Source of the DNA: Candidatus Gastranaerophilales bacterium
Lineage (GTDB): Bacteria > Cyanobacteriota > Vampirovibrionia > Gastranaerophilales > Gastranaerophilaceae
Assembly (NCBI GenBank): GCA_944326565.1
Contig: CALVEL010000003.1
Coordinates: 1 to 64,000, forward strand
DNA length: 64,000 nt
Reading direction: 5' to 3'
The notes under the pieces were generated by a model. It ran no database searches. It was not told the origin of the DNA and saw only the letters and a program-made list of their open reading frames with translations. A program made the position numbers and the translations under genes. Positions 17,910 through 25,931 of the stretch are shown one piece after another (within the stretch, counting starts at the first letter, position 1; every line of letters starts with the position of its first letter).

Positions 17910-17926
17910 TAGAATAAAGATTATAT

Positions 17927-17956
17927 AAAAAAGAGCGGTAATTACCGCTCTTTTTT
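17927..17956. terminator. Bidirectional intrinsic terminator
   Basis: A perfect 30-nt palindrome centred on GAGCGGTAATTACCGCTC with A6 and T6 flanks, between convergent genes. Confidence 0.92.
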
Positions 17957-18332
17957 ATTCTTCACCTTCAGTTTCACTATCATCAGTCTTGATTTTATCG
18001 ACCACCATCTTGGCCATTTCTTTTGCAATCAAATGCTGTGTAGCGGGCGGACAATTCTGTAACATGTTCATTGCTGTTCTTAAAGTAGAATCAATATCAT
18101 ACCAACGACCTTTTCTGTTATCTTCAAGTCCAGAGCCGACAGCATTTATGATATCTTCAACAGCCTCAAATTTTTCATCTTCAATATTATGTTCAATAAT
18201 AATTTTAATTAAATTCAAAGCTATTCTAATTTGAGTTTCATCATCGCTATGCTCAAGTGTCTCAACTGCTTGAGAAAGTACTGGGTCTTTATCATACCAT
18301 CTGCGATGTTGATTGCTGTATTCTTCTTTCAT
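17955..18332 (-). CDS. Small protein with a duplicated RWYD repeat, function unknown
   Basis: A 125-residue acidic protein I do not recognise. It is a tandem duplication: RRWYDKDPVLSQAVETLE (about 10-27) and GRWYDIDSTLRTAMNMLQ (about 76-93), each followed by a helix with similar spacing (IRIALNLIKIII; HLIAKEMAKMVV). The linker and tail are rich in Asp/Glu. There is no signal peptide. It follows fixX by 55 nt on the same strand, so it may be a partner of the FixCX-like pair. Confidence 0.65.
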   Translation of the reverse strand: MKEEYSNQHRRWYDKDPVLSQAVETLEHSDDETQIRIALNLIKIIIEHNIEDEKFEAVEDIINAVGSGLEDNRKGRWYDIDSTLRTAMNMLQNCPPATQHLIAKEMAKMVVDKIKTDDSETEGEE

Positions 18333-18387
18333 AATCCATGTCTCCTTTTTATATTACTTTTAACTAATTATTTTGTATTTTTATGAA

Positions 18388-18663
18388 TTAACCGTTTTTA
18401 AATGTAACTCCTTTATTGCCCTTAGGATATTCCCAATCAATACAATTCTTCTCACAGGCAATTCTACAGGCGCCGCATTCAAGACAATTTTCATAATTGA
18501 CAGTAAGTTTTTCATCACCATCATCCCACTCATAAACTTTTGCAGGACAAATTGTGGTACAAATTTTTGAAGTACAACTTTTGCACTTTTCAAAATCCGG
18601 TCTCAAATGAGAGACTTCATCAGGCTTATATTTAACTGTGAATAATTTATCATCTATTGTCAT
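18388..18663 (-). CDS. fixX: FixX-like ferredoxin
   Basis: A 91-residue ferredoxin-like protein that partners FixC/ETF-quinone oxidoreductases. It has CKSCTSKICTTICPAKVY and CLECGACRIACEKNCIDWEYP. The second is a complete 4Fe-4S binding motif; the first matches the degenerate FixX-type site. ATG 18663 overlaps the fixC stop (ATGA), so the two are translationally coupled; an upstream ATG 18 nt earlier in the same frame is less likely. Confidence 0.9.
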   Translation of the reverse strand: MTIDDKLFTVKYKPDEVSHLRPDFEKCKSCTSKICTTICPAKVYEWDDGDEKLTVNYENCLECGACRIACEKNCIDWEYPKGNKGVTFKNG

Positions 18664-19970
18664 TTTATCAAAATACTCCAAAATAGTTTTAATCCACTAA
18701 AAGCATCTTTGAATAACTCTATTATATTTCTTTTTTTAATAAAGTCAAAAATAAACTTATGGTACTTTTCTCTTTTCGGGATACTGTCAACAGTCGTAAA
18801 CATCTTGAAAAATCCATTTACTTGATTTAGATAATATCCCATAAAAGATTCCGCTCTTTGATGAGCCTCATCCATGAGGTTTCTATATGTCTTCAAATCC
18901 TTCATAATGAATGAATTTTCCAACTCTTTTTGATAACGAGAAAGCATTTTTTCACTAAAATCACCTTTAATTAAAGCCCTAATAGCGGTTTCTCCGGCTA
19001 TTTTTCCGCTAATCATCGCAAGATTTGTCCCCTCCCAATGAAGGTTATTCACAAGCATAGCCGCATCTCCTGCAATCATAACTCCAGCACCGAAAAGTGT
19101 CGGTACCTTTTTATACCCGCCCTCAGGAATAAGATGAGCAGAATATTCAAGTAATTCACCATCTTTTATCAAAGGCGCAATTGTCGGATGTTTTTTTAAT
19201 TCATCCAACAATTCATAAGGTTTTATTTTTCTATCGCATAATGCATCAAGTCCCACGCCAAGACCTATACTTATAGACTCTTTATTTGTATACATAAATC
19301 CAAGCCCAAGCATTCCAAGCATTGGACCTCCGAAAATTTCATATATACATCCCTCATCATCACTTAAATTAAATCTTTCATTAATTTTTTGTCTATCTAG
19401 TTTTATAACTTCTTTAACACTCAAAGCAACATCTTTTGGATCTATTTTATCCCTGAACCCGATTTGCTTCGCCAAAAGTGAATTTACACCATCTGCTAGT
19501 ATAACAATATCAGAATAATATTCTTCCAATTCGGTTTTCACCCCGATGACCTGCTCATTTTCAATAATCAATTCTCTGACAACAGTCTCGTCTACAACTA
19601 TTACTCCCTCTTTTTTCGCCTGCTCTGCCATCCAGCGGTCAAACTTTCCTCTTATTACAGAATAACTTGGAGTATCAGTATCTTTGTGACGATAAGATAT
19701 CACAGTTGAATCCTCTTGACCTAAAATTGCATATTTATGCTCAATATTCAAACGCTCAATCGGAGCTTCTTTTTCAAAATTGGGGAAAATTTCTCTCATA
19801 GGCTGAGCATAAATTGCTCCGCCAAAAACATTCTTACTGCCTGCAAAACTACCTCTTTCTATTAGAATCACTTCATGTCCTGCTCTGGCTATAGTTACAG
19901 CACAAGCAATTCCTGCAGGTCCTCCCCCGACAACTATCACCTCTGTTTTATTATGTTTAATTTCTGTCAT
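18660..19970 (-). CDS. fixC: FixC-like FAD-dependent oxidoreductase (ETF-quinone oxidoreductase family)
   Basis: A 436-residue flavoprotein. The N-terminal Rossmann motif VIVVGGGPAGIACAVTIARAG (about residues 11-31) is followed by LIERGSFAGSKNVFGG, the FixC-type insertion. GAGVMIAGDAAMLVNNLHWEGTNLAM is the second FAD site. In the family, FixC accepts electrons from the FixAB flavoprotein and with FixX reduces quinone or ferredoxin. Start set at ATG 19970 because GGGAG lies just upstream; an upstream TTG is unlikely. FixA and FixB are not in the window. The -35/-10 pair at 19995-20023 is its promoter. Confidence 0.9.
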   Translation of the reverse strand: MTEIKHNKTEVIVVGGGPAGIACAVTIARAGHEVILIERGSFAGSKNVFGGAIYAQPMREIFPNFEKEAPIERLNIEHKYAILGQEDSTVISYRHKDTDTPSYSVIRGKFDRWMAEQAKKEGVIVVDETVVRELIIENEQVIGVKTELEEYYSDIVILADGVNSLLAKQIGFRDKIDPKDVALSVKEVIKLDRQKINERFNLSDDEGCIYEIFGGPMLGMLGLGFMYTNKESISIGLGVGLDALCDRKIKPYELLDELKKHPTIAPLIKDGELLEYSAHLIPEGGYKKVPTLFGAGVMIAGDAAMLVNNLHWEGTNLAMISGKIAGETAIRALIKGDFSEKMLSRYQKELENSFIMKDLKTYRNLMDEAHQRAESFMGYYLNQVNGFFKMFTTVDSIPKREKYHKFIFDFIKKRNIIELFKDAFSGLKLFWSILIK

Positions 19971-19994
19971 AAAACTCCCTTTTTTATAAGTTTT

Positions 19995-20023
19995 ATTATA
20001 CATTAAAATTTATTCATTGTAAA
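19995..20023 (-). promoter_or_regulatory. Promoter of fixC-fixX
   Basis: On the minus strand: TTTACA (20018-20023), 17-nt spacer, TATAAT (19995-20000), 25 nt ahead of the fixC ATG. It overlaps the opposite-facing rsmD start region, so the two promoters may interfere. Confidence 0.65.
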
Positions 20024-20031
20024 ATACCCGT
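20020..20031 (+). promoter_or_regulatory. -10 box abutting the rsmD start codon
   Basis: TAAAAT (20020-20025) is followed by ACCCGT and then ATG, with TATACA 17 nt upstream as a -35. No Shine-Dalgarno is present, so rsmD may have a leaderless mRNA. Confidence 0.5.
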
Positions 20032-20556
20032 ATGAACATAACCGCAGGAATTTTTAAAGGTCAAAAAATAACAGCACCGGATGAAAAAATTACTCGTCCA
20101 ACTCTTTCAAAAGTTAGAATGAGTGTGTTTAACACTCTGCAAGCTATGATTGATTTTAAAGACAAATCATTCCTTGATATGTATGCAGGCTCAGGAATTA
20201 TGGGACTAGAAGCACTTTCAAGAGGCTTTTCTGAATCCCTCGCTTTTGAAAAACACCCAAAAGTCGCTCAAATCATAAAAAACAATTTTAAAAAATTCAC
20301 TCCTCATCCTGAACTTCAAATTGGTGATGCTATTAAACTGGCTCAAAAATTAAATAGAGGTTTCGATGTAATTTATATAGATCCTCCATATTTTTCAGGA
20401 ATTTATGAAACGAGTCTTGAAGCTGTTTTAAAAATAGCAAAAAATATTGTAATCATTGAACATACAACCGAAGTCAACTTTTACAATTATGAGATTTTAA
20501 AACAGAAAAAATACGGTGACAAATATGTTACATTTTTAAAAGTACAACTACTTTAA
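20032..20556 (+). CDS. rsmD: 16S rRNA (guanine(966)-N2)-methyltransferase
   Basis: Methylates G966 of 16S rRNA during 30S assembly, using SAM. It has the family start AGIFKGQKITAPDEKITRPT with RMSVFNTL. The SAM motif FLDMYAGSGIMGLEALSRG lies at about 42-60, and the catalytic DVIYIDPPYFSG at about 112-123. 174 residues is typical. It stands alone between the fixC promoter and ppdK; the start has no ribosome site and may be leaderless. Confidence 0.93.
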   Translation: MNITAGIFKGQKITAPDEKITRPTLSKVRMSVFNTLQAMIDFKDKSFLDMYAGSGIMGLEALSRGFSESLAFEKHPKVAQIIKNNFKKFTPHPELQIGDAIKLAQKLNRGFDVIYIDPPYFSGIYETSLEAVLKIAKNIVIIEHTTEVNFYNYEILKQKKYGDKYVTFLKVQLL

Positions 20557-20628
20557 AGCGCATGTTTATGATACGATGGAGAAAATTTGTTTTAATAATT
20601 ATACCTAAACATTAAGGAGAATGAAATT

Positions 20629-23274
20629 ATGAGCGAAAAACGCGTATGGCTTTTCAGAGAAGGTAATGCAGATATGCGCAACCTGCTTGGCGGTAAAGGT
20701 GCAAATTTGGCAGAAATGACAAATTTAGGACTTCCTGTACCTCCGGGTCTTACCATTACAACAGAAACTTGTATGGATTACATCAACCATGGCAACAAAA
20801 TGCCTGAAGGTTTAATGGATGAAGTTAAAACTGCTTTAAAAGATGTAGAAAACCAAACAGGTAAAAAATTCGGAGATAAAACAAATCCATTATTAGTTTC
20901 AGTCCGTTCAGGTGCAAGACTTTCAATGCCGGGTATGATGGAAACTATCCTCAACTTGGGTATGAATGACGAAACAGTCGAAGCAATGATTAAGCTGACT
21001 AATAACCCAAGATTTTGTTATGACAGCTACCGCAGATTTTTGACAATGTTCGGATCCGTAGCTTGGGATATGGACAGACAAAAATACTTTGAATCAGAAG
21101 TAGAAAAAGTTAAAGAACGCGAAGGCGTTAAAGAAGATACAAAAGTTTCCGCAGACGGCTGGAAATCTTTAATTCCTGTATATAAAAACATAATCAAAGA
21201 AGTAACGGGCAAAGAATTCCCGCAAGATCCGTATATTCAACTTCAAGAAGCAATCGAAGCCGTATTCCGTTCTTGGAATATTCCTCGTGCAGTCGCTTAC
21301 AGAAATATGAATAAAATCGACCACAATTTCGGAACAGCCGTAAACGTACAGACAATGGTGTTCGGGAATATGGGTGATGACTGTGCAACAGGTGTATCAT
21401 TCACAAGAAACCCTGCAACAGGTGAAAATAAATTCTATGGCGAATACTTAACTAATGCTCAAGGTGAAGACGTTGTAGCTGGCATCAGAACTCCTAAAGA
21501 AATTTCTGAATTATCAGTTGAAATGCCTGAATTATACAAACAATATGTTGATATAGCTAAAAAGCTTGAAAACGGGTATAAAGATGTACAAGATATGGAA
21601 TTTACAATTGAAAAAGGAAAATTGTGGATTTTACAAACTCGTAACGGTAAAAGAACAGCTGCTGCTGCAGTAAGAATTGCAGTAGAAATGCACGAAGAAG
21701 GTATAATCTCAAAAGAAAGAGCTATACAACTTGTAGATCCATATTCAGTAAATCAAATTCTTCTTCCATGCTTTGATGAAAAGGCTATGAAAGAAGCTCA
21801 TAAAATTGCACAAGGGGTGAACGCATCACCAGGTGCAGCGGTAGGTAAGATTGTATTTGATACAGAAGAAGCAGCAGAACGTGGAGCAGCAGGCGAAAAA
21901 GTTATTTTGGTTCGTGTAGAGACTTGTCCTGATGATATTCACGGTATGGCCGTTGCTCAAGGTGTTCTTACACTAAGAGGTGGAGCTACTTCTCACGCAG
22001 CAGTTGTTGCAAAAGGTATGGGAAAACCTTGCGTTTCAGGTTGCGAAGATTTGAAAATCGACCTTGCTAACGGAACATTAACTGGATTTGATGGAACTGT
22101 ATACAAAAAAGACGATATTATCTCCCTTGATGGTGGAAAAGGTATTGTTATGGCAGGAGCTGTTCAACTCGTAGAAGCTAAAATTGACGACAATTGGAAT
22201 AAATTCTTCTCTTGGGTTGATGAAATTAAAGAAATGAAAGTAGAAGCAAATGCTGATACACCTAAAGACATCGAAAATGCTTTAAAATTCGGAGCTGAAG
22301 GGGTAGGACTTTGCAGAACTGAGCATATGTTCATGGATCCTGACAGATTACCTTGGGTTCAAAAGATGATTATCGCAGGTACCCCTGAAGCTAGAAAAGA
22401 AGCACTAGAAAAACTTTTACCAATGCAGTATTCAGATTTTTATGCAATGTTTAAAGCATTAGGTGAAAAACCAATGACAATAAGACTTTTAGATCCGCCA
22501 CTCCATGAATTCTTACCTAACAAAGAAGATTTAATTGCTGAAGTTGCGACTTTAAAAGCTTTGGGTAAAGATTACAAAGAAAAAGAAGAACTTCTTCATG
22601 TTGTAGAAGGACTTTCTGAATCTAACCCTATGATGGGACTTCGCGGATGCCGTCTTGGTTTAACTTATCCTGAAATCAATGAAATGCAGGTAAGAGCAAT
22701 CTTTGAAGCAGCCTGTGATTTGAAAAAAGAGGGTGTAAATGTTAAACCTTGGGTAATGATTCCTCTAATCGGTCACGTAAACGAATTAAAAGTTGCTAAA
22801 GAAATCTTAGTAAGAGTCGCTGATGACGTAATGAGAGAAAAAGGTATAAAAGTTGATTACAAATTCGGTACAATGATTGAAATTCCTCGTGCAGCTTTAA
22901 CAGCTGATGAAATTGCAGAATATGCTGAATTCTTCTCATTCGGTACCAACGACTTAACTCAAATGACATTCGGATATTCTCGTGACGATGCTGAGGGCAA
23001 ATTCCTAAAACGCTATGTAGAACAAAAAATATTGCCGGCTAATCCGTTCGAAACTCTTGACAAAAAAGGTGTCGGACAATTAGTTGCAATGTCTATGGCT
23101 AAAGGAAAACCTGTTAATCCGCATCTTTTAGGCGGTGTATGCGGTGAACACGGTGGCGACCCTGATTCTGTTAAGTTCTGCCACAAAATAGGACTTGACT
23201 ATGTATCTTGTTCACCATTCAGAATCCCTCAAGCAAGACTTGCGGCTGCACAAGCAGTTGTGGAAAATAAATAA
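20629..23274 (+). CDS. ppdK: Pyruvate, phosphate dikinase
   Basis: Interconverts pyruvate + ATP + Pi with phosphoenolpyruvate + AMP + PPi. In anaerobes it serves glycolysis or gluconeogenesis. The N-terminal ATP-grasp region begins LLGGKGANLAEMTNLGLPVPPG. The phosphohistidine domain has LTLRGGATSHAAVVAKGMGK (about 442-463, catalytic His in TSHAA). The C-terminal PEP-binding barrel has GLCRTEHMFM, GTNDLTQ and GGVCGEHGGDP. Full length at 881 residues. AAGGAG precedes the ATG; a terminator follows. Confidence 0.97.
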   Translation: MSEKRVWLFREGNADMRNLLGGKGANLAEMTNLGLPVPPGLTITTETCMDYINHGNKMPEGLMDEVKTALKDVENQTGKKFGDKTNPLLVSVRSGARLSMPGMMETILNLGMNDETVEAMIKLTNNPRFCYDSYRRFLTMFGSVAWDMDRQKYFESEVEKVKEREGVKEDTKVSADGWKSLIPVYKNIIKEVTGKEFPQDPYIQLQEAIEAVFRSWNIPRAVAYRNMNKIDHNFGTAVNVQTMVFGNMGDDCATGVSFTRNPATGENKFYGEYLTNAQGEDVVAGIRTPKEISELSVEMPELYKQYVDIAKKLENGYKDVQDMEFTIEKGKLWILQTRNGKRTAAAAVRIAVEMHEEGIISKERAIQLVDPYSVNQILLPCFDEKAMKEAHKIAQGVNASPGAAVGKIVFDTEEAAERGAAGEKVILVRVETCPDDIHGMAVAQGVLTLRGGATSHAAVVAKGMGKPCVSGCEDLKIDLANGTLTGFDGTVYKKDDIISLDGGKGIVMAGAVQLVEAKIDDNWNKFFSWVDEIKEMKVEANADTPKDIENALKFGAEGVGLCRTEHMFMDPDRLPWVQKMIIAGTPEARKEALEKLLPMQYSDFYAMFKALGEKPMTIRLLDPPLHEFLPNKEDLIAEVATLKALGKDYKEKEELLHVVEGLSESNPMMGLRGCRLGLTYPEINEMQVRAIFEAACDLKKEGVNVKPWVMIPLIGHVNELKVAKEILVRVADDVMREKGIKVDYKFGTMIEIPRAALTADEIAEYAEFFSFGTNDLTQMTFGYSRDDAEGKFLKRYVEQKILPANPFETLDKKGVGQLVAMSMAKGKPVNPHLLGGVCGEHGGDPDSVKFCHKIGLDYVSCSPFRIPQARLAAAQAVVENK

Positions 23275-23290
23275 ATGAGAAATATGAAAT

Positions 23291-23325
23291 AAAAAAAGCG
23301 GCTTTAAAAAGCCGCTTTTTTTATT
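23291..23325. terminator. Bidirectional intrinsic terminator
   Basis: An AAAGCGGCTTT/AAAGCCGCTTT stem with A and T tracts, between the convergent ppdK and glutaredoxin genes. Confidence 0.9.
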
Positions 23326-23581
23326 TTAAAAGTTCTTTAAGTTTTCCATTTTTATGAATAGATTCTAAATCAGTATAGCCCCCTACGTAATGACCATTAA
23401 TAATTATTTGCGGAACTGTCTGTATTTGTTTTCCATAAGTTGTAGATAATTCCTCACACATACCATCAAAATCATCATCTACGTTATGCTCTGTATATTC
23501 AAGATTGAGCATCTGCAAAAGTTTTTTAGCTTTTGTGCAATAAGGACAAGTGGATGATGTGAAAACTTCAATTTTATTCAT
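23321..23581 (-). CDS. grxC: Glutaredoxin
   Basis: An 86-residue dithiol glutaredoxin with the redox motif CPYCTKAKKLL (Cys at about 11 and 14), TVPQIIINGHYVGGYTDL for the cis-Pro and glutathione-binding loop. It reduces disulfides with glutathione. The ATG at 23581 is chosen because GGAGG (23588-23592) lies at the right distance; a start four codons earlier would place that site inside the gene. It lies between convergent ppdK and the Ycf45-like gene on the same strand. Confidence 0.93.
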   Translation of the reverse strand: MNKIEVFTSSTCPYCTKAKKLLQMLNLEYTEHNVDDDFDGMCEELSTTYGKQIQTVPQIIINGHYVGGYTDLESIHKNGKLKELLK

Positions 23582-23648
23582 ATAAACCTCCAAAATTTTT
23601 CTTTATTATAGAGGTTTTTTATTTTTTTTGCAAATTTTAATTAAAATT

Positions 23649-25301
23649 TTAGCCAAGTTTCTGATTATAATCGGTTCCGCCTATAATTTTTAAATGTCTT
23701 TCTGCACCTTCGCCTACCGATTTGCTTTCTAAATTATGCTGCTCGACTAATTCATGTTGCAATTTTCTGATATGCTGGTTTTGAGGAGACAACTCTACAT
23801 GAGCAGCACCTGCTAAAATTTTATTTATTGCAGCTTTTGCTTCATCTAAAGCCCTTTCTGCATCATCATAATATCCAAATAATGTCTCCGATGTCTCTGT
23901 AATATCAAGAGCTTCTTTCAATACTTTTTGGATTTGTGCCATTGAATTTGTTTTTATATAAAAAACCTGCAATCTGTAATCGTTTGCTGTACTCAAAATC
24001 CTCGCTCCACCTTTTGCAAAGTTTTTATGAGCTATCACTATATCTGCATCATCAAGATTTCTAGTAATTTCTGCATTTAAATCTAGTCGTTCTATAACTT
24101 TTTCCACAATGGTTCTTGATACTGCATATAAATATATTTTTTTAATTTTTTTTACTTCATCAACATATTTTTGTCTTGAAAAACTAAATCTTAAACTGTC
24201 TGAAGGTTCTTGGTGGGTTTTATGTTCAAATCTATCAATATTTTCTTTTAATTCATTTATAGAGCTGTTTTGCTGCTTTGGTAATTCAGTATCTTTTACT
24301 GCACTTTGCTCTTGAGAATCATAAGTTTTATCAACTTTTCTAATTTCAGGTCTTATAGGCCAGCCGCGTAAAATATAATCAACTGCTTCTGAAGTGTTTT
24401 TATATACAGCTAGAGTATTCCTATCCAAAATTTCTATCACGATATCAAAAGTCGGCTGTTTTTCTCTTTCTAAAACTGTTTTTTGAGAAGCTCTTCTTCG
24501 TGCTTCATCATCACCTAATGTAACTGACTGTATACCACCTACCAAATCAGATAATGTAGGGTTTTTAATCAAACTTTCCAATGAATTACCATGAGCTGTT
24601 GCTATTAACATAACTCCTCGTTCTGCAATTGTTCTTGCTGCTTGAGCTTCTGCTTCAGTACCTATTTCATCAACTACAATGACTTCTGGGGTGTGATTTT
24701 CTACTGCCTCAATCATTATATCTTTTTGAAATTCAGGCTGTCTCACCTGCATTCTTCTTGCATGACCAATTGCCGGATGTGGCGTATCTCCATCCCCTGC
24801 AATTTCATTTGATGTATCGACAACTACAACTCTTTTTCCTAATTCATCAGCAACAAGTCGTGATATTTCTCTCAATTTAGTTGTTTTACCAACCCCGGGA
24901 CGACCTAAAAAAAGAATACTTTTATTCATCATACAAATATCTTTTATACAAGCAATTGTCCCCGTAACAACTCTACCTATTCTGCAAGTAAGTCCGATTA
25001 CTTTTCCCTGACGGTTTCTTATTGCACTAATTCTGTGGAGTGTTCCGGGGATTCCAGAGCGATTATCTGATGTAAATTCTTGAATATGCGATGTTATATA
25101 TGAAATATCTTCATCTGTTACAAAATCATTTCCAATGTATTCAATTTTACCCGTTGCATGTCTGATTTCCGGCGTTCGTCCTATATCCAAAACTATCTCT
25201 ATGACATCTTCCATCTGTTCATAGGTCATCAATCTTCTTACCCGCTCCGGTAAAATTTCTAACAATCTGTCTAAATCGTTGTGAAATTGTAAGTTGCTCA
25301 T
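23649..25301 (-). CDS. Ycf45/SpoIIIAA-like AAA ATPase with C-terminal R3H domain
   Basis: A 550-residue ATPase of the family known as Ycf45 in Cyanobacteria and plastids and related to SpoIIIAA. The N-terminal part (IVLDIGRTPEIR) is followed by Walker A FLGRPGVGKTTKLREISR (about 131-148), Walker B VIVVDEIGTEAEAQAA, and TAHGNSLESLIKNP. Residues near 510-540 (HIRKLQHELVEQHNL...GEGAERHLKI) form an R3H nucleic-acid-binding module. ATG 25301 is preferred to the upstream TTG. Its role in this family is not settled. Confidence 0.85.
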   Translation of the reverse strand: MSNLQFHNDLDRLLEILPERVRRLMTYEQMEDVIEIVLDIGRTPEIRHATGKIEYIGNDFVTDEDISYITSHIQEFTSDNRSGIPGTLHRISAIRNRQGKVIGLTCRIGRVVTGTIACIKDICMMNKSILFLGRPGVGKTTKLREISRLVADELGKRVVVVDTSNEIAGDGDTPHPAIGHARRMQVRQPEFQKDIMIEAVENHTPEVIVVDEIGTEAEAQAARTIAERGVMLIATAHGNSLESLIKNPTLSDLVGGIQSVTLGDDEARRRASQKTVLEREKQPTFDIVIEILDRNTLAVYKNTSEAVDYILRGWPIRPEIRKVDKTYDSQEQSAVKDTELPKQQNSSINELKENIDRFEHKTHQEPSDSLRFSFSRQKYVDEVKKIKKIYLYAVSRTIVEKVIERLDLNAEITRNLDDADIVIAHKNFAKGGARILSTANDYRLQVFYIKTNSMAQIQKVLKEALDITETSETLFGYYDDAERALDEAKAAINKILAGAAHVELSPQNQHIRKLQHELVEQHNLESKSVGEGAERHLKIIGGTDYNQKLG

Positions 25302-25599
25302 CGCTATATGCCTTTCTATTTTGCTGATATACAAAATATGCTGCTGGCTATTTAGATTTTTTTAATTTTCTTCTCTTCTAATTTTATTATACCACTTTTT
25401 GAAATTATTTACTCAATCTTTAGTATTACACCTGTCGCAATTTTTACAAAAATTTACGGATAATATTGGCCTTAAAGTGTTGATTTTACACATTTTTTAG
25501 CATATGAACTTTTTTAAACTTCAGCTTTGAAAATATTATAATAAAAATATTATTTATGATAGAATTAAATTGTTCAAGTTATTATGAAAGGATTAAGAT

Positions 25600-25866
25600 A
25601 TGAAAGCCCCGATTATTACACCTGCATTTACAGGCAAAATTGTTATCCCAAGCAATGGAGAAAACAAAAACGTAGATTATTTGTACAATAAAGTTTCAAA
25701 ACTTGTTAAAGACAATCAAGTAACTGCAAATTTTCGTACTGAACAAATTGAAATTTTACCAAGCAGTAATATTTTAGACAAAATAAAAACTAACCTTAAA
25801 AGTTTAGGTATTAAATTTCAGGAACCTTCAAACAGTGAAAAAGGTAAATTATCTAAACTAGCATAA
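25600..25866 (+). CDS. Small protein with F-T-G motif, function unknown
   Basis: An 88-residue orphan starting MKAPIITPAFTGKIVIPS. It has a short beta-rich N-terminus (FTGKIVIP), then helix YLYNKVSKLVKDN, strand TANFRTEQIEILPS, helix NILDKIKTNLKSLGIKF and a basic tail. There is no signal peptide. It resembles in outline the MKVSFSGIY protein inside the L6-L18 unit, but I cannot show homology. GAAAGGA precedes the ATG and it is flanked by its own terminator, so it is transcribed alone. Confidence 0.6.
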   Translation: MKAPIITPAFTGKIVIPSNGENKNVDYLYNKVSKLVKDNQVTANFRTEQIEILPSSNILDKIKTNLKSLGIKFQEPSNSEKGKLSKLA

Positions 25867-25883
25867 TTTAAATCTACAAAAAA

Positions 25884-25915
25884 AAAAAGAGCTGTCTTAA
25901 AGACAGCTCTTTTTT
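25884..25915. terminator. Bidirectional intrinsic terminator
   Basis: A stem AAAGAGCTGTCTT/AAGACAGCTCTTT with long A and T runs, between the convergent small gene and fusA. Confidence 0.92.
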
Positions 25916-25931
25916 ATTTTCCTTACATTGA

